Positions 1 to 8,841 of a stretch of 64,000 nucleotides of DNA are shown here, piece by piece. How positions within the stretch are numbered: position 1 is the first letter of the stretch; each line of letters opens with the position of its first letter. The position numbers and the translations under genes were made by a program. The notes under the pieces were generated by a model. The model ran no database searches and was not told the origin of the DNA. It worked only from the letters and a program-made list of their open reading frames with translations. Source of the stretch: Limnomonas spitsbergensis (lineage: Eukaryota; Chlorophyta; Chlorophyceae; Chlamydomonadales); assembly GCA_037349105.1 (NCBI GenBank), contig JAYJMM010000109.1, positions 838,501 to 902,500 on the forward strand, in the 5' to 3' direction.

Positions 1-4
1 TCAC

Positions 5-130
5 CCTGCGTAAGCGGGTTTATAGGTCTCAGTTCAAATCAGGAGACTCCGCAGAGAAGCTGCGGAGGCTCCGTGGCCGCTAACGGCGGTTCAAACGGTT
101 CTGTCACGTATACGGTAATATACTGTGCCA
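5..130 (-). mobile_element. Partial terminal repeat, inverted copy of 59980-60104
   Basis: Read on the minus strand this segment matches 59980-60104 over its whole length with scattered substitutions. Both copies hold a GACTCCGCAG hairpin (here about 45-69, with one stem mismatch) and the stretch TGACAGAACCGTTT. The minus-strand copy begins TGG/TGTCACAGTA, so a TG-starting LTR is possible. The element is cut by the window edge, so a solo repeat cannot be told from the end of a full element. Confidence 0.6.
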
Positions 131-139
131 TGAAGAGGG

Positions 140-686
140 GGGGCCGGAAAGGAACAAACGGAGAGGCCGGGAAGGCAAAGAAGAACAAGTCCGACACCTG
201 AGTTCCACTAGAGACTAGCCCTCAACAAAGCCTATAAAAAAGGTAAGTCCACAAAAGCAAGCGTATTCCACCCCTGCTTGGCCGCAAGGGCCCGACCAAA
301 AGGGAGAAGAGAGGAAAGTAGGGGCAAACAACAACAAACAAATGACCAAAGGAAAGGCCGGAAAGGCTAACGACACCGGCGCCTCAGAATCTCTAGAGAC
401 TAACCCTCAGCAATGCCCATAGCACAGTCCATAAAAGCAAGTGCATCCCACCCGTTGGTCAGCTAGGTACAACTGATGGAAGTTAGTGGCAGCGCCCTGA
501 GGACCTGCCCACCCACGGTCCCGTAACTCCTCCTTGACACTAGGGCACTGGAAGCATACATGTAGCGCATCCTCCACCTACTCGCTATCCCCCCATGCCC
601 AACACCGCTGGTAGCAGCGTGTCTCTCACCGCCGACCGTTGCGCCGTCCTCTGGCATCAGCCGTGCGGATCGCGCCGACCTGCAGT
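140..686 (-). mobile_element. LINE 3'-end fragments (two stacked copies)
   Basis: On the minus strand, about 620-430 encodes a degraded cysteine-containing tail of a non-LTR retrotransposon protein (EDALHVCFQCPSVKEELRD, then GWAGPQGAATNFHQLY). The same tail recurs at 22241-22029, 22960-22780 and 29714-29481. It is followed by a purine-rich 3' UTR and then a second short piece of the same 3' region (about 330-140). Internal stops show the copies are dead. The LINE clade cannot be assigned from this fragment. Confidence 0.6.
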
Positions 687-807
687 CGAAAATCGAGCAT
701 CTATGCAAAATATATGCGGGGGAACTTCCTAAGTTCGGACCCAAATTGAAAAGTGAAATGTTAAAATTCTTCCCAAGATTTTGCGGGGGTTAATTTCCAA
801 TTCCTAA

Positions 808-855
808 TTTTTTACCTAGATGCATCAATTTGTTTTGATGCATCTAGGTAAAAAA
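808..855. repeat. Perfect 21-bp palindrome with 6-nt loop
   Basis: Arm 808-828 (TTTTTTACCTAGATGCATCA...) is the exact reverse complement of 835-855, with loop 829-834. Such palindromes are common in chlorophycean organelle genomes. Here it is part of the AT-rich insert. Confidence 0.85.
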
Positions 856-906
856 AAAGTTGTCAAGCTATTTTGCAGTTTTCTGTTTTTACCTAAAATA
901 GACAAG

Positions 907-950
907 CGCAGAGTAGAGCAGTTTGGTAGCTCGTGGGGCTCATAATCCAA
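907..950 (+). pseudogene. 5' fragment of initiator tRNA-Met (fMet-type)
   Basis: The segment reads as the first two-thirds of a bacterial/organellar tRNA-fMet: acceptor 5' strand CGCAGAG, linker TA, D arm GAGC...GCTC with a GTTTGGTA loop, then a GTGGGG stem and a CTCATAA loop holding the CAT anticodon. The 3' anticodon stem is degraded and no T arm or 3' acceptor strand follows, so this is a truncated relic. The fMet-like D arm argues for an organellar rather than nuclear origin. Confidence 0.6.
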
Positions 951-1058
951 TGCATTTATTTTAAGTAGGTACCAAGCAGACCATGCAGAATTTTTTTAGC
1001 TTCGCTAAGATTTTGCTGCAGATTTTTTTCTTCTATGGCCGGTACCTGCATCTGTCGC

Positions 1059-1197
1059 AAATGTATGCACACACAACTAAGCACACTCCCTCTGGCTAGT
1101 GTGGCTCATGGCTTGCACCAGCACGGCATCCGCCGTGGATTGGAACCAAGCGCGGTAGGTCGCCGCAGATCTGTGCTCGGTGGTCGGGAGACAGAAA
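1059..1197 (-). mobile_element. LINE ORF fragment
   Basis: The minus strand matches the LINE-family segment seen at 20650-20790, 23000-23130 and 30110-30200, including the TGCTCGGTGG motif and the segment encoding an AYRAWF-like peptide. It continues the copy broken by the AT-rich insert. Confidence 0.5.
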
Positions 1198-1204
1198 AGG
1201 TGTG

Positions 1205-1450
1205 AGAAACTAGGGTCCCTCAGCTGGTGTGAGACGGGATTAGGTGTGAGGGAATGGGGTCCCTATGTTGGTGTTAACATACTGTATCAGGTGGGAGGGA
1301 CTGGGGTCCCTAAGTTGGTATGAGACAGATAATGTGCAAGGGCCTTGGATCCTTAAAGGAAGCTGGTGTGAGGCATATCAGGTGTGAGGGATTGGGGTCC
1401 GTATGCTGGTGCAAGAACGATCATGTGTGGGGGACCAGCGTCTTCAACAA
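1205..1450. repeat. Degenerate tandem repeat, about 60-bp unit
   Basis: Four diverged copies share the core GGTGTGAGGGA(A/T)TGGGGTCC. No coding potential is seen. Confidence 0.5.
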
Positions 1451-1544
1451 TTCTAGGGCGTTGGCTGTCTCGTATTCGGAGTCAATTTTGGAAGCATCAA
1501 TGCAAAAAACGTGCAACTAGTACTCCTTCGATTTACTTCGCAAC

Positions 1545-2300
1545 AAAGTGAGCAAGGGTTCATACGATATAATATATCGTCAAGGGAAAGCAATGCGGGC
1601 GTCTCTGTACGTAGGCGGTATCATACGTATGCACTTTACGAGGCAACATTAGACGGCATTGGGCTTCTTAGTTATCACCGCGGAAATATGAGAATCACTT
1701 CATTCGGGAGGATGGGAATCACTTCGGAAGTATGAGAATCACTTCGGAAGTATGAGAATCACTTCGGAAGCATGAGAATCACTTCAGAAGAATGGAAATC
1801 ACTTCAGAAGTATGAGAATCACTTCACCACTGTCGATTGTCATCAGTGAAGGAAGTATTTAGACAGCGGCTGTGGCGATTGTCAACAGTGACGGTAATAT
1901 TTCGACAGCGGTTGTTGTGATTTAACAAGAGAAGTCCGATAGGCGCTGTTGATTACCAACAGTCGCGTTTTACAAGCAACAGCCGATGTTGAAAGGGTTC
2001 CGTCACTGTTGGGATGATTCGACAATTGTGAAGTGATTCTCATACTTCTGAAGTGATTCTCATACTTCTGAAGTGATTCTCATACTTCTGAAGTGATTCT
2101 CATACTCCGAATTGATTCTCATACTTCCGAAGTGATTCTCATACTTCTGCGATGATTCTCATACTTCCGTTGTGATAGAAACCCCACCGTCGTCTTATGT
2201 TGCCCGCCACATATTTTATGCATATGACACCGACAGAGAAACTCCCAATGCTTTCCCTCGCTCGACGAGATATCGTATGAACCCTTGCTCCTTTCCCTCC
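1545..2300. mobile_element. Foldback element with long inverted arms made of 20-bp repeats
   Basis: The left inner arm (about 1687-1830) is seven copies of ATGAGAATCACTTCGGAAGT. The right inner arm (about 2030-2170) is seven copies of its reverse complement. Outside these, 1545-1686 and the reverse complement of 2171-2300 are also alignable: both start GAGCAAGGGTTCATACGATA, share GGGAAAGCA, TCTCTGT and GGCAACAT, and run into the repeats. The roughly 200-bp centre has repeated CAGCGG and CAACAGT words. No ORF encodes a transposase, so it would be non-autonomous. No clear target duplication was found. Confidence 0.65.
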
Positions 2301-2589
2301 TTCCGCATACATCAATCTCCCTTAAAAACGTACTTTTACTCTTGAACGTTTTAGTCAACTGACATGCCATGATGGCATTACTTACCAACTTTGCAAAGTA
2401 AGTGACGTCATGGTTTCCCATGTCCCCATCTTTGAAGAGGAGCGCACGCCATGAAATCCTGGCATTCCTTAATACTTACCGATCTCGGTTCCGATCGTAC
2501 CAACTGTCTAGAGGGCCTCCGTTGAGGAGGGGGGGTGCATGCGAGGGTGGACTATTTGCAGTTACAGCCCTCCTGAGGCGTGATTATAA

Positions 2590-3480
2590 AACAACCAAGA
2601 ACCCCGTGGCATGGTTCACACTAGCTAGGGCCAGTGGGCAGCAAGCCTAGACATGAAGTGAAGGACTAGAGAGGGAGCGCTGATCGCAATAAGCTACGGT
2701 AATGCGGGCGGGCTGTCGGTTATTCATATATTCAGGTTCATTGAGCTGAACAGCCGAGAACCCTGCATCATGGTGCATACTGTCTAGGACCAGTCGGCAT
2801 CTAGCCTAGACAGGAAATGAATAAATAAAACAGGGAGTTCTGACCGCAATAAGGTACGGTGATGCGGACAAGCTGAGGGTTCTTAATTTCTCATGTTCAT
2901 TGGGCTAAACAACCAAGAAACCTGCAGCATAGTGCACATTAGCGTGGGCTAATATGCAGCTAGCATAGACAGGAAGTGAAGTAATAGAGAGGGAGCCCTA
3001 CCCGCAATAATGCTCGGTGATGCGGACAGGCTGTGGTTTCTTAATTCACTGAGGTTCATTGGGCTAAACAGCCAAGAAACCTGCAGCATGGTGCACATAC
3101 ACTAGCTAGAGCCACACGGCAGCAAGCCTAGACATGAAGTGCTGGACTAAAGAGGGAGCGCTGGCCGCGTTAAGCTGCGGTTATGCGGACGGGCTGTCGG
3201 TTTTTAATTTAGTCAGGTTCATTGGGCTGAACATCTAAGAACCCTGCGGCATGGTGCACACTAGCTGATGTCAGTGGGCAGCAAGCCTAAACATGAAGTG
3301 AAGGCATAGTGAGCGAGCGTTGGCTGAAATAAGTTGCGGATATGCTGTCGGGCCATGGGTTCTTAATTTACTTAGGTGCACCGGACTTAACAGCCAAGAA
3401 CCCTTCAACATGGTGCACACTAGCTAGGGCCATTGGGCAGCAAGCCTAAACAAAAAGTGAAGGAATTGAAAGCAAGCGCA
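2590..3480. repeat. Satellite, about 160-bp unit, six copies
   Basis: The phrase AACAGCCAAGAACCCTGC recurs with changes near 2597, 2752, 2911, 3071, 3234 and 3391. Each copy also holds GCAGCAAGCCTAGACATGAA and a CGCAATAAG word. Copies are clearly diverged. No gene is seen. Confidence 0.65.
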
Positions 3481-3484
3481 TGAG

Positions 3485-3790
3485 CGGTACAAAAACACAC
3501 TGGTACTAAAGCAAAAATGCGATCATGCGTAACAACGTTTTCAGGAAATATATACCCTTACTAGAACAATAGACCGGTCAGGTGTAAGAGCGGTGCTTCT
3601 AAAGACTAGTTCCATAGCAATAGAGCGGTCAGGCACAAGTGCGCTAATTAAAGATACTAGCACCGGTATCTAAAGCAAGAAAGCACTCAGGCCCTAGAGC
3701 GGTGCTCGAAAAAGGCACCGGTCCGACGCAATAAGTACGGTAGAGCAATAAGGTGCAATGTAGTGGTCATGGGCAAGAGTGGAAGCGCCC
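3485..3790. repeat. Degenerate tandem repeat, about 58-bp unit
   Basis: Repeated words are GAGCGGTCAGGC, GGTGCT and ACTAGCACCGG, plus AATAAGTACGG-like ends. It borders the 160-bp satellite and is non-coding. Confidence 0.4.
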
Positions 3791-3884
3791 AAGAGCAGCG
3801 CACAATTTGATAGGTACAAATGAATTGTATCTATTATCCAAATAATCGTGGTATGATTTAAGAATCAGTGAAGGGGCACTGCTG

Positions 3885-4148
3885 TCATTCAGGGACTCGC
3901 TCAAGCTCAAGGTCCCCATCATCGAAGGTACCAGCCTCGGGCTGGGAGCCTGTCTTGCAAGGCTCTAGCATGTCCCATATGAATGGGTTGATCAGGAACT
4001 TAGAGGCCACTTTCTTCGAAATGTCGGACATTACAAAGAGCATGCGGTGGATAGACTTTTGGAAGTCAATGATATCATACCAAGTCGCTCCAGCCGGCCG
4101 CTTCTTGGCCCAATCCAAGCTGATGCCTTGCGCTCTAGAAAGCCTCAC
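3885..4148 (-). CDS. Unidentified ORF fragment
   Basis: An 87-codon frame on the minus strand reads like genuine protein (SLDWAKKRPAGATWYD, then FQKSIHRMLFVMSDISKK and KFLINPFIWDML) and ends in an acidic tail. The plus strand is also open, but its composition is less protein-like. I do not recognise the family. It may be one exon of a gene, or a transposon relic, since it sits among satellites. The 5' side runs straight into the 19-bp minisatellite, so any upstream exon has been lost or displaced. Confidence 0.3.
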   Translation of the reverse strand: MRLSRAQGISLDWAKKRPAGATWYDIIDFQKSIHRMLFVMSDISKKVASKFLINPFIWDMLEPCKTGSQPEAGTFDDGDLELERVPE

Positions 4149-4249
4149 GGTACGGTGTTGCGTCAGTAGTGTACCAGCGGATGAAAACTAGTTGTCCACC
4201 TCCAGCTCGGGGAACAGAGTTGCTCCCTGCCCAGAGCATGGGTGAAAGC

Positions 4250-5910
4250 AAGGGCAGGAGACATGAGCAGGAACAGGAAACAGAAGCAGGGACGGGAGCA
4301 GGGACAGGGGACAGGAGCAAGGACAGGGGACAGGAGCATGGACAGGGGACAGGAGCATGGACAGGACAGGAGCAGGGACAGAGGACAGGAGAAGGGACAG
4401 CTGCAGGGACAGGAGACAAGAGCAGGGACAAGGTAAAGGAGCAGGGACAGGGGATAGGAGCAGGGACAGGGGACAGGAGCAGGGACAGGGGACAGGAGCA
4501 GGGACAGGGGACGGGAGCATGGACAGGGAACAGGAGCAGGGAACATGAGCATGGACAGGGGGCAAGAGCAGGAACAGCAGCATGGACAGGGGACAGGAGC
4601 ACGGACAGGGTAAAGGAGCAGGGAACATGAGCAGGGACGGGACATGAGCAGGGACAGGGAACAGGAGCAGGGATAGGGGACAGGAGCAGGGACAGGGGAC
4701 AGTAGCAGGGACAGGAGCATGGACAGAAAACAGGCGCATGGACATGGGACAGGAGCCGGGACAGGAGCGGGGACGGAGGAAAGAAGCATGGACATGGGAC
4801 ACTCAGGAGCAGAGACAGGGGACAGGAGCAGGGAATAGGGGACAAGAGCAGAGGGCATATGCATGACAGGGGACAGGAACATGGACAGGAGCATGGGACA
4901 TGAGCATGGACCAGAGGACAGGAGCAGTGGCAGGGGACAGGAGCAGTGACAAGGGACAGGAGGAGGGACAAGGGACAGGAGTAGGGACAGGAGCATGGAC
5001 AGAGGACATGCTCAGGGACAGGGGACAGGAGCATGAACAGGAGCATAGACAGAGGACAGGAGCAGGGGCAGGGGACAGGAGCGGGGACAGAGGACAGGAG
5101 CAGGGACAGGAGACAGGAGCATGGACAGGGGACAAGAGCAGAGACAGCAACGGGGACAGGGGACAGGAGCAGGGACAGAGGAAATGATCAAGAACAGGGG
5201 ATAGGAGCATGGACAGGGGGCAGGAGCAAGGGACTGAGACAAGGGACAGGAGCAGGGACGGGACAGGAGCTGGGACAGGGAACATGAGCAGTGAAAGGGA
5301 ACATGAGCATGGACAGGGAACAGGAGCAGGGATATGGCACAGAAGCAGGGACAGGAACAGGGACAGAGGATAGGCGCATGGACAGGGGATATGAGCAGGG
5401 ACATGAGCATGGACAGAGGAAAGGAGTATGGACAGGGGACAGCAGCATGGACAGGAGCATCGACAGGGGATATGAGCAGGGACATGAGCATGGACAGAGG
5501 AAAGGAGCATGGACTGGGGACAGCAGCATGGACAGGGGACAGCAGCATGGACAGGAGCATCGACAGGGGACAGGGGCAGGAACAAGAGCATCGACAGGGG
5601 ACAGGAGTTGGGACATGGGACAGAATCAGGGACAGGGGGCAGGAGCAGGGACGGGGGGCAGGAGCATGGCCAAGGGACATGAGCAAGGACAGGGGACAGG
5701 AGCAGTGACAGGGGGCAGGAGCAGGAACAAGGGACAGGAGCAAGGACAGGGGACAGGAGCAGTGACAAGGGACAGGAGCAGGGATTGGGGACATGTGCAT
5801 GACATGGGACCGGAGCAAGGACAGGGGACATGAGCATGAGCAAGGAAAGGAGCAGTGACATGTGACAGGGGCATGAGCAGGGACAGGGGGCAGGAGCAGG
5901 GACAGGGGAC
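4250..5910. repeat. 19-bp minisatellite, about 85 copies
   Basis: The unit is CAGGAGCAGGGACAGGGGA with variants (CATGGACAG, AACAGGAG). The plus strand is almost free of pyrimidine runs and rich in GGGG. The unit has no stop in any frame on the minus strand, so 19-bp periodicity creates several spurious long ORFs (Cys/Pro/Ser-rich on minus, Gly/Gln-rich on plus). A G-rich tail with GGGCAGGA words continues to about 6055. Confidence 0.85.
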
Positions 5911-6059
5911 GATTTTGAAGTACGATTTTGCAGGAGGAGGGCATGATTGTAGGAGGTTATGACAGTAGGAGGGCATGCGGGCATAAAGGGCAAGAGGGTA
6001 GGTCATAGGTGGGCAGGAGGGAAGGAGGGCAGGAGGGCAGGATAACAGGAAGAGCAGCC

Positions 6060-7540
6060 AACAAATAAACATGACACGTTAGTTGCGTCAGAAGATCGAA
6101 ACTTGATGTTAACTAGCGTAAATGATGGAGAGCGTGTTCAGAGGAGCATATTCATTCACACACACATGCATGCAAATATGCAATCTCTGAACTAGCATGG
6201 GATGGGATGGTAGTATTTACATGCCATGCTACGCTGGGAGTTGAAGGCATTATTTGTACCAGGTTTTCTAAATCCATTTGTGCGCTGTAGATGATGCGCT
6301 CCTCTTATTCCATCTGCCGTCCAGTTCGTGACACGATAATCGAGGGCTGCTGATTCAACAATTGGAGTGTTGCGATTCCGTCTGAGTCGCATCTACCAGT
6401 AAAAATCAAAGGTCCAACCTGAAGGGCGGGGAATGCAATAGCCTGTATGAGAATAAGATACGATGGATTCCGAGGAACACCTTTGACGAGGAAAAGTGGG
6501 AGAGCCGACGTTCAGCTACAAGAAACGACTTTTGAGAAAGCTGTACAGCGACAGCGAGTTTCACACTGTTCGCTGTTCGTTTTAGCACAATATCGACAGC
6601 CGATCGCCTCCTGCTGTCGAAAGCGACAGGCTGTCGCTTCGTGCTGTCGAAAACTGACAGCACGCCAAAAGTAGGATGGGGACACAGCGGAATCGACTTT
6701 CCCCCTAGCGTCGGACCCCTCTACTTTGGGGCCAGTAGGGGGGGCATCTGGGCATGCATGGGGGCTGTCTGCAGGCCTGCAACCATCGTCATGTCTTTGT
6801 ATGCTACTCTGTAAGCCAGAATGTGCCTACACAAGTTTTTGACTGCAAAGTACTGATACTCCGAGCCCGCCGTATTAAAGCGGAGCGGACCGGACCGGAG
6901 GAGAAGCGTATCCGGATTGTGCTACCTTGAAGTCGACTCCCTGATAGATCATCAAGCGAGTCCCCCCATTTGAAGATCGCCTACAAGCGACTTCCCTGAA
7001 GATCATCGTACCCTGTCATCAGCGTACTACATCTTCGACTGCTGCTACAGTCACCTTCGGAAGGGTCGACCCATCAGGCAATCCTGTCAACTGTAGAGAA
7101 TAGTCAGGTAAGTAGTCCAGGGGATACTTATCTTAAATACATCGACTGATTCCCAGGTTTACAGCTGGAAATTCGAGTCTCAATAGCAGTGATCAGGAAT
7201 CTGTCATATTCCTGAAGTCACAGCACTTTTCTAAGAAAGAAATAGTGAAAGGGTGTCTTTCATACTTGCGCAGTCATTTACTCGGCGCAGCCCTTAGCCC
7301 CGACAGATGGTCACCCAAGCAAGGCCTCAGTAACCAACCGTGCTGTCGCGGACAATGAGCCAGGTGAACCCCTCCATGCTTTAATTAAACCTCTGCCCAC
7401 AACGTGAGACCAGAGGCACGCCTTGCCACCCTAGAGACGATTGAGATGCAGTGCCCTACTGGAGCATTTCCCTCGTCTCAGCCACTCAATTTCACCAGCC
7501 CTTGCTCCGCTTCTACAATGCAGCGGTGGCACCGGCATTA
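6060..7540. other. No recognisable gene; short hairpins and a dispersed repeat
   Basis: 6590-6660 holds repeated CTGTCG / CGACAG words able to fold into hairpins. 6770-6930 matches 10745-11070 in part, best in the TACTGATACT...CGAGCCCGCC and CCGGATTGTGCTACCTTG portions, so it is a dispersed repeat. No convincing coding frame was found. Confidence 0.4.
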
Positions 7541-7915
7541 CGGCAAGACAGCCCACTCATGGCGGCTGACCTGCACCTTGCGGTCCGGGAGAACACCGGA
7601 GGGCCTACATGACACTGTGAGTTGATGGGGGCACTGGAGTGTAGAGCAGCTGTTTCCATATTGTGTCAGGCAGTCTCTAACCTACAGCCACTCCCATTCT
7701 CAGAGGTGCTACAGCTTGTGGACGCGGCCTGCAAGCAGGTGCAGTTGGAGGCCACTGGCAGAGGAGAACCAAGGGACCCCTCCACCTAGCACAGGCCTGC
7801 AGCTGCGCCATCTTACAGCTTCACCAGAAACAGGGCGTGTACTGGTTATGGTTCGCACAATTGACAACGGTGCAAACATCAACAGCGTGAGATATGCTGA
7901 TGCCAGCGGTGCTTA
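7540..7915 (+). mobile_element. LINE ORF fragment (plus strand)
   Basis: The plus strand encodes pieces of the same protein seen on the minus strand at 20.5-21.1 kb and 30.0-30.4 kb: a serine-proline-leucine then MAADLHLAVR-like peptide, a CQAVSNLQPLPFSEV stretch, and LVDAACKQVQLEATGRG. Frames are interrupted by stops. This copy is in the opposite orientation to the main LINE clusters. Confidence 0.55.
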
Positions 7916-7929
7916 GCACCCGGAGGATT

Positions 7930-8760
7930 TGCTACATGTTTGATTCCAGTGTCTTAGTGCCATGAAGAAGCATAGAGACAAGGGTTGAATAGGTCTCCTT
8001 GGGAGGTTGAAATGAATTTCACCAGTTGTCTGGGCAGGTGGGGAATCTGTCTTTCGTAGATGATGTCATTCTTGAAGGAGAGCAACTTGTTGGAGGGGAT
8101 GGGGGATTGAATTCTATCCCTCACATGTACCTTATTTACTTTCTCTTCTTCTGTACTTCTGTCCCAGGTCTTTTAGATCCCTGTTAGGTTTTTGTTGTGT
8201 GTGTTACGGAGCATAACTTACTGGTTACTGTTTACAGAGCGATGGCATATATTTTTGAATCACACTGTTCTCTGAGCGGTTATTTGGCGTTACTTCATTC
8301 CTGATGGACCTGTGTAGATTCTCCACATGACAAATGGAAAGGGATACAAGTATGTCTCATTGTGGTAGGCTTCCTCCGTGTCGTGGCAGACAGGTTTCGA
8401 GAGTTTGACACATTTCAGCATGATTCATACCCAGACAGTAGTATGAACAGATATTGCAATTTTTGACATGTTTCTCCCATCCATCTGGAACAAAGGTTGT
8501 TAGTCCTAAACAACTCAATCAGCGTGCACTTAACAAGCCCGCGTTTATGGTAGAGGCAAACTTCAAGTAGGAAATGATAAATTTGAACTCCGTGGTTGGC
8601 AATGGATGCATTCTTCCAACTTGCCTAACTACAAAATTTGCACTGCAAATTTTGCATTCCATCCATCACTCTGTGTCAGACAAAATACGATGTGTTACAC
8701 GATGCACGATATGCTTGGACGATGTTAAGTCACATGCAAAGTGGACTGTGCAAGCCTAGA
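7930..8760. other. No recognisable gene
   Basis: Moderately AT-rich sequence without a long frame, tandem repeat or RNA gene that I can recognise. It lies downstream of the 3' end of the minus-strand glycoprotein gene. Confidence 0.4.
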
Positions 8761-8841
8761 GTATATAGTACACTGGATATGGTCAAAATAAATTAATTAC
8801 TAGCACAGTTACTACATAATCTTTTGGCGCCACTGCCCAGC

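Larger units (their letters stand above)
687..1058. other. AT-rich insertion, probably organelle-derived (NUMT/NUPT)
   Basis: This stretch is much more AT-rich than its surroundings. It separates two parts of a LINE that are contiguous in the copies at 22.9-23.1 kb and 29.6-29.7 kb. It carries a perfect long palindrome, a second small hairpin (TTAGC TTC GCTAA near 990-1003) and the 5' part of a bacterial-type initiator tRNA-Met. These are typical of green-algal organelle intergenic DNA. Whether the source is mitochondrion or plastid cannot be decided. The exact junctions are approximate. Confidence 0.5.

Noticed and set aside
907..950. Functional tRNA-Met gene
   Set aside because: No T arm, 3' acceptor strand or intact anticodon stem. 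Only a 5' fragment remains.
4135..5993. Several Cys-Pro-Ser and Gly-Gln ORFs of 140-396 codons
   Set aside because: A 19-bp repeat without stops gives open frames in all registers. There is no signal peptide, domain or splice structure.
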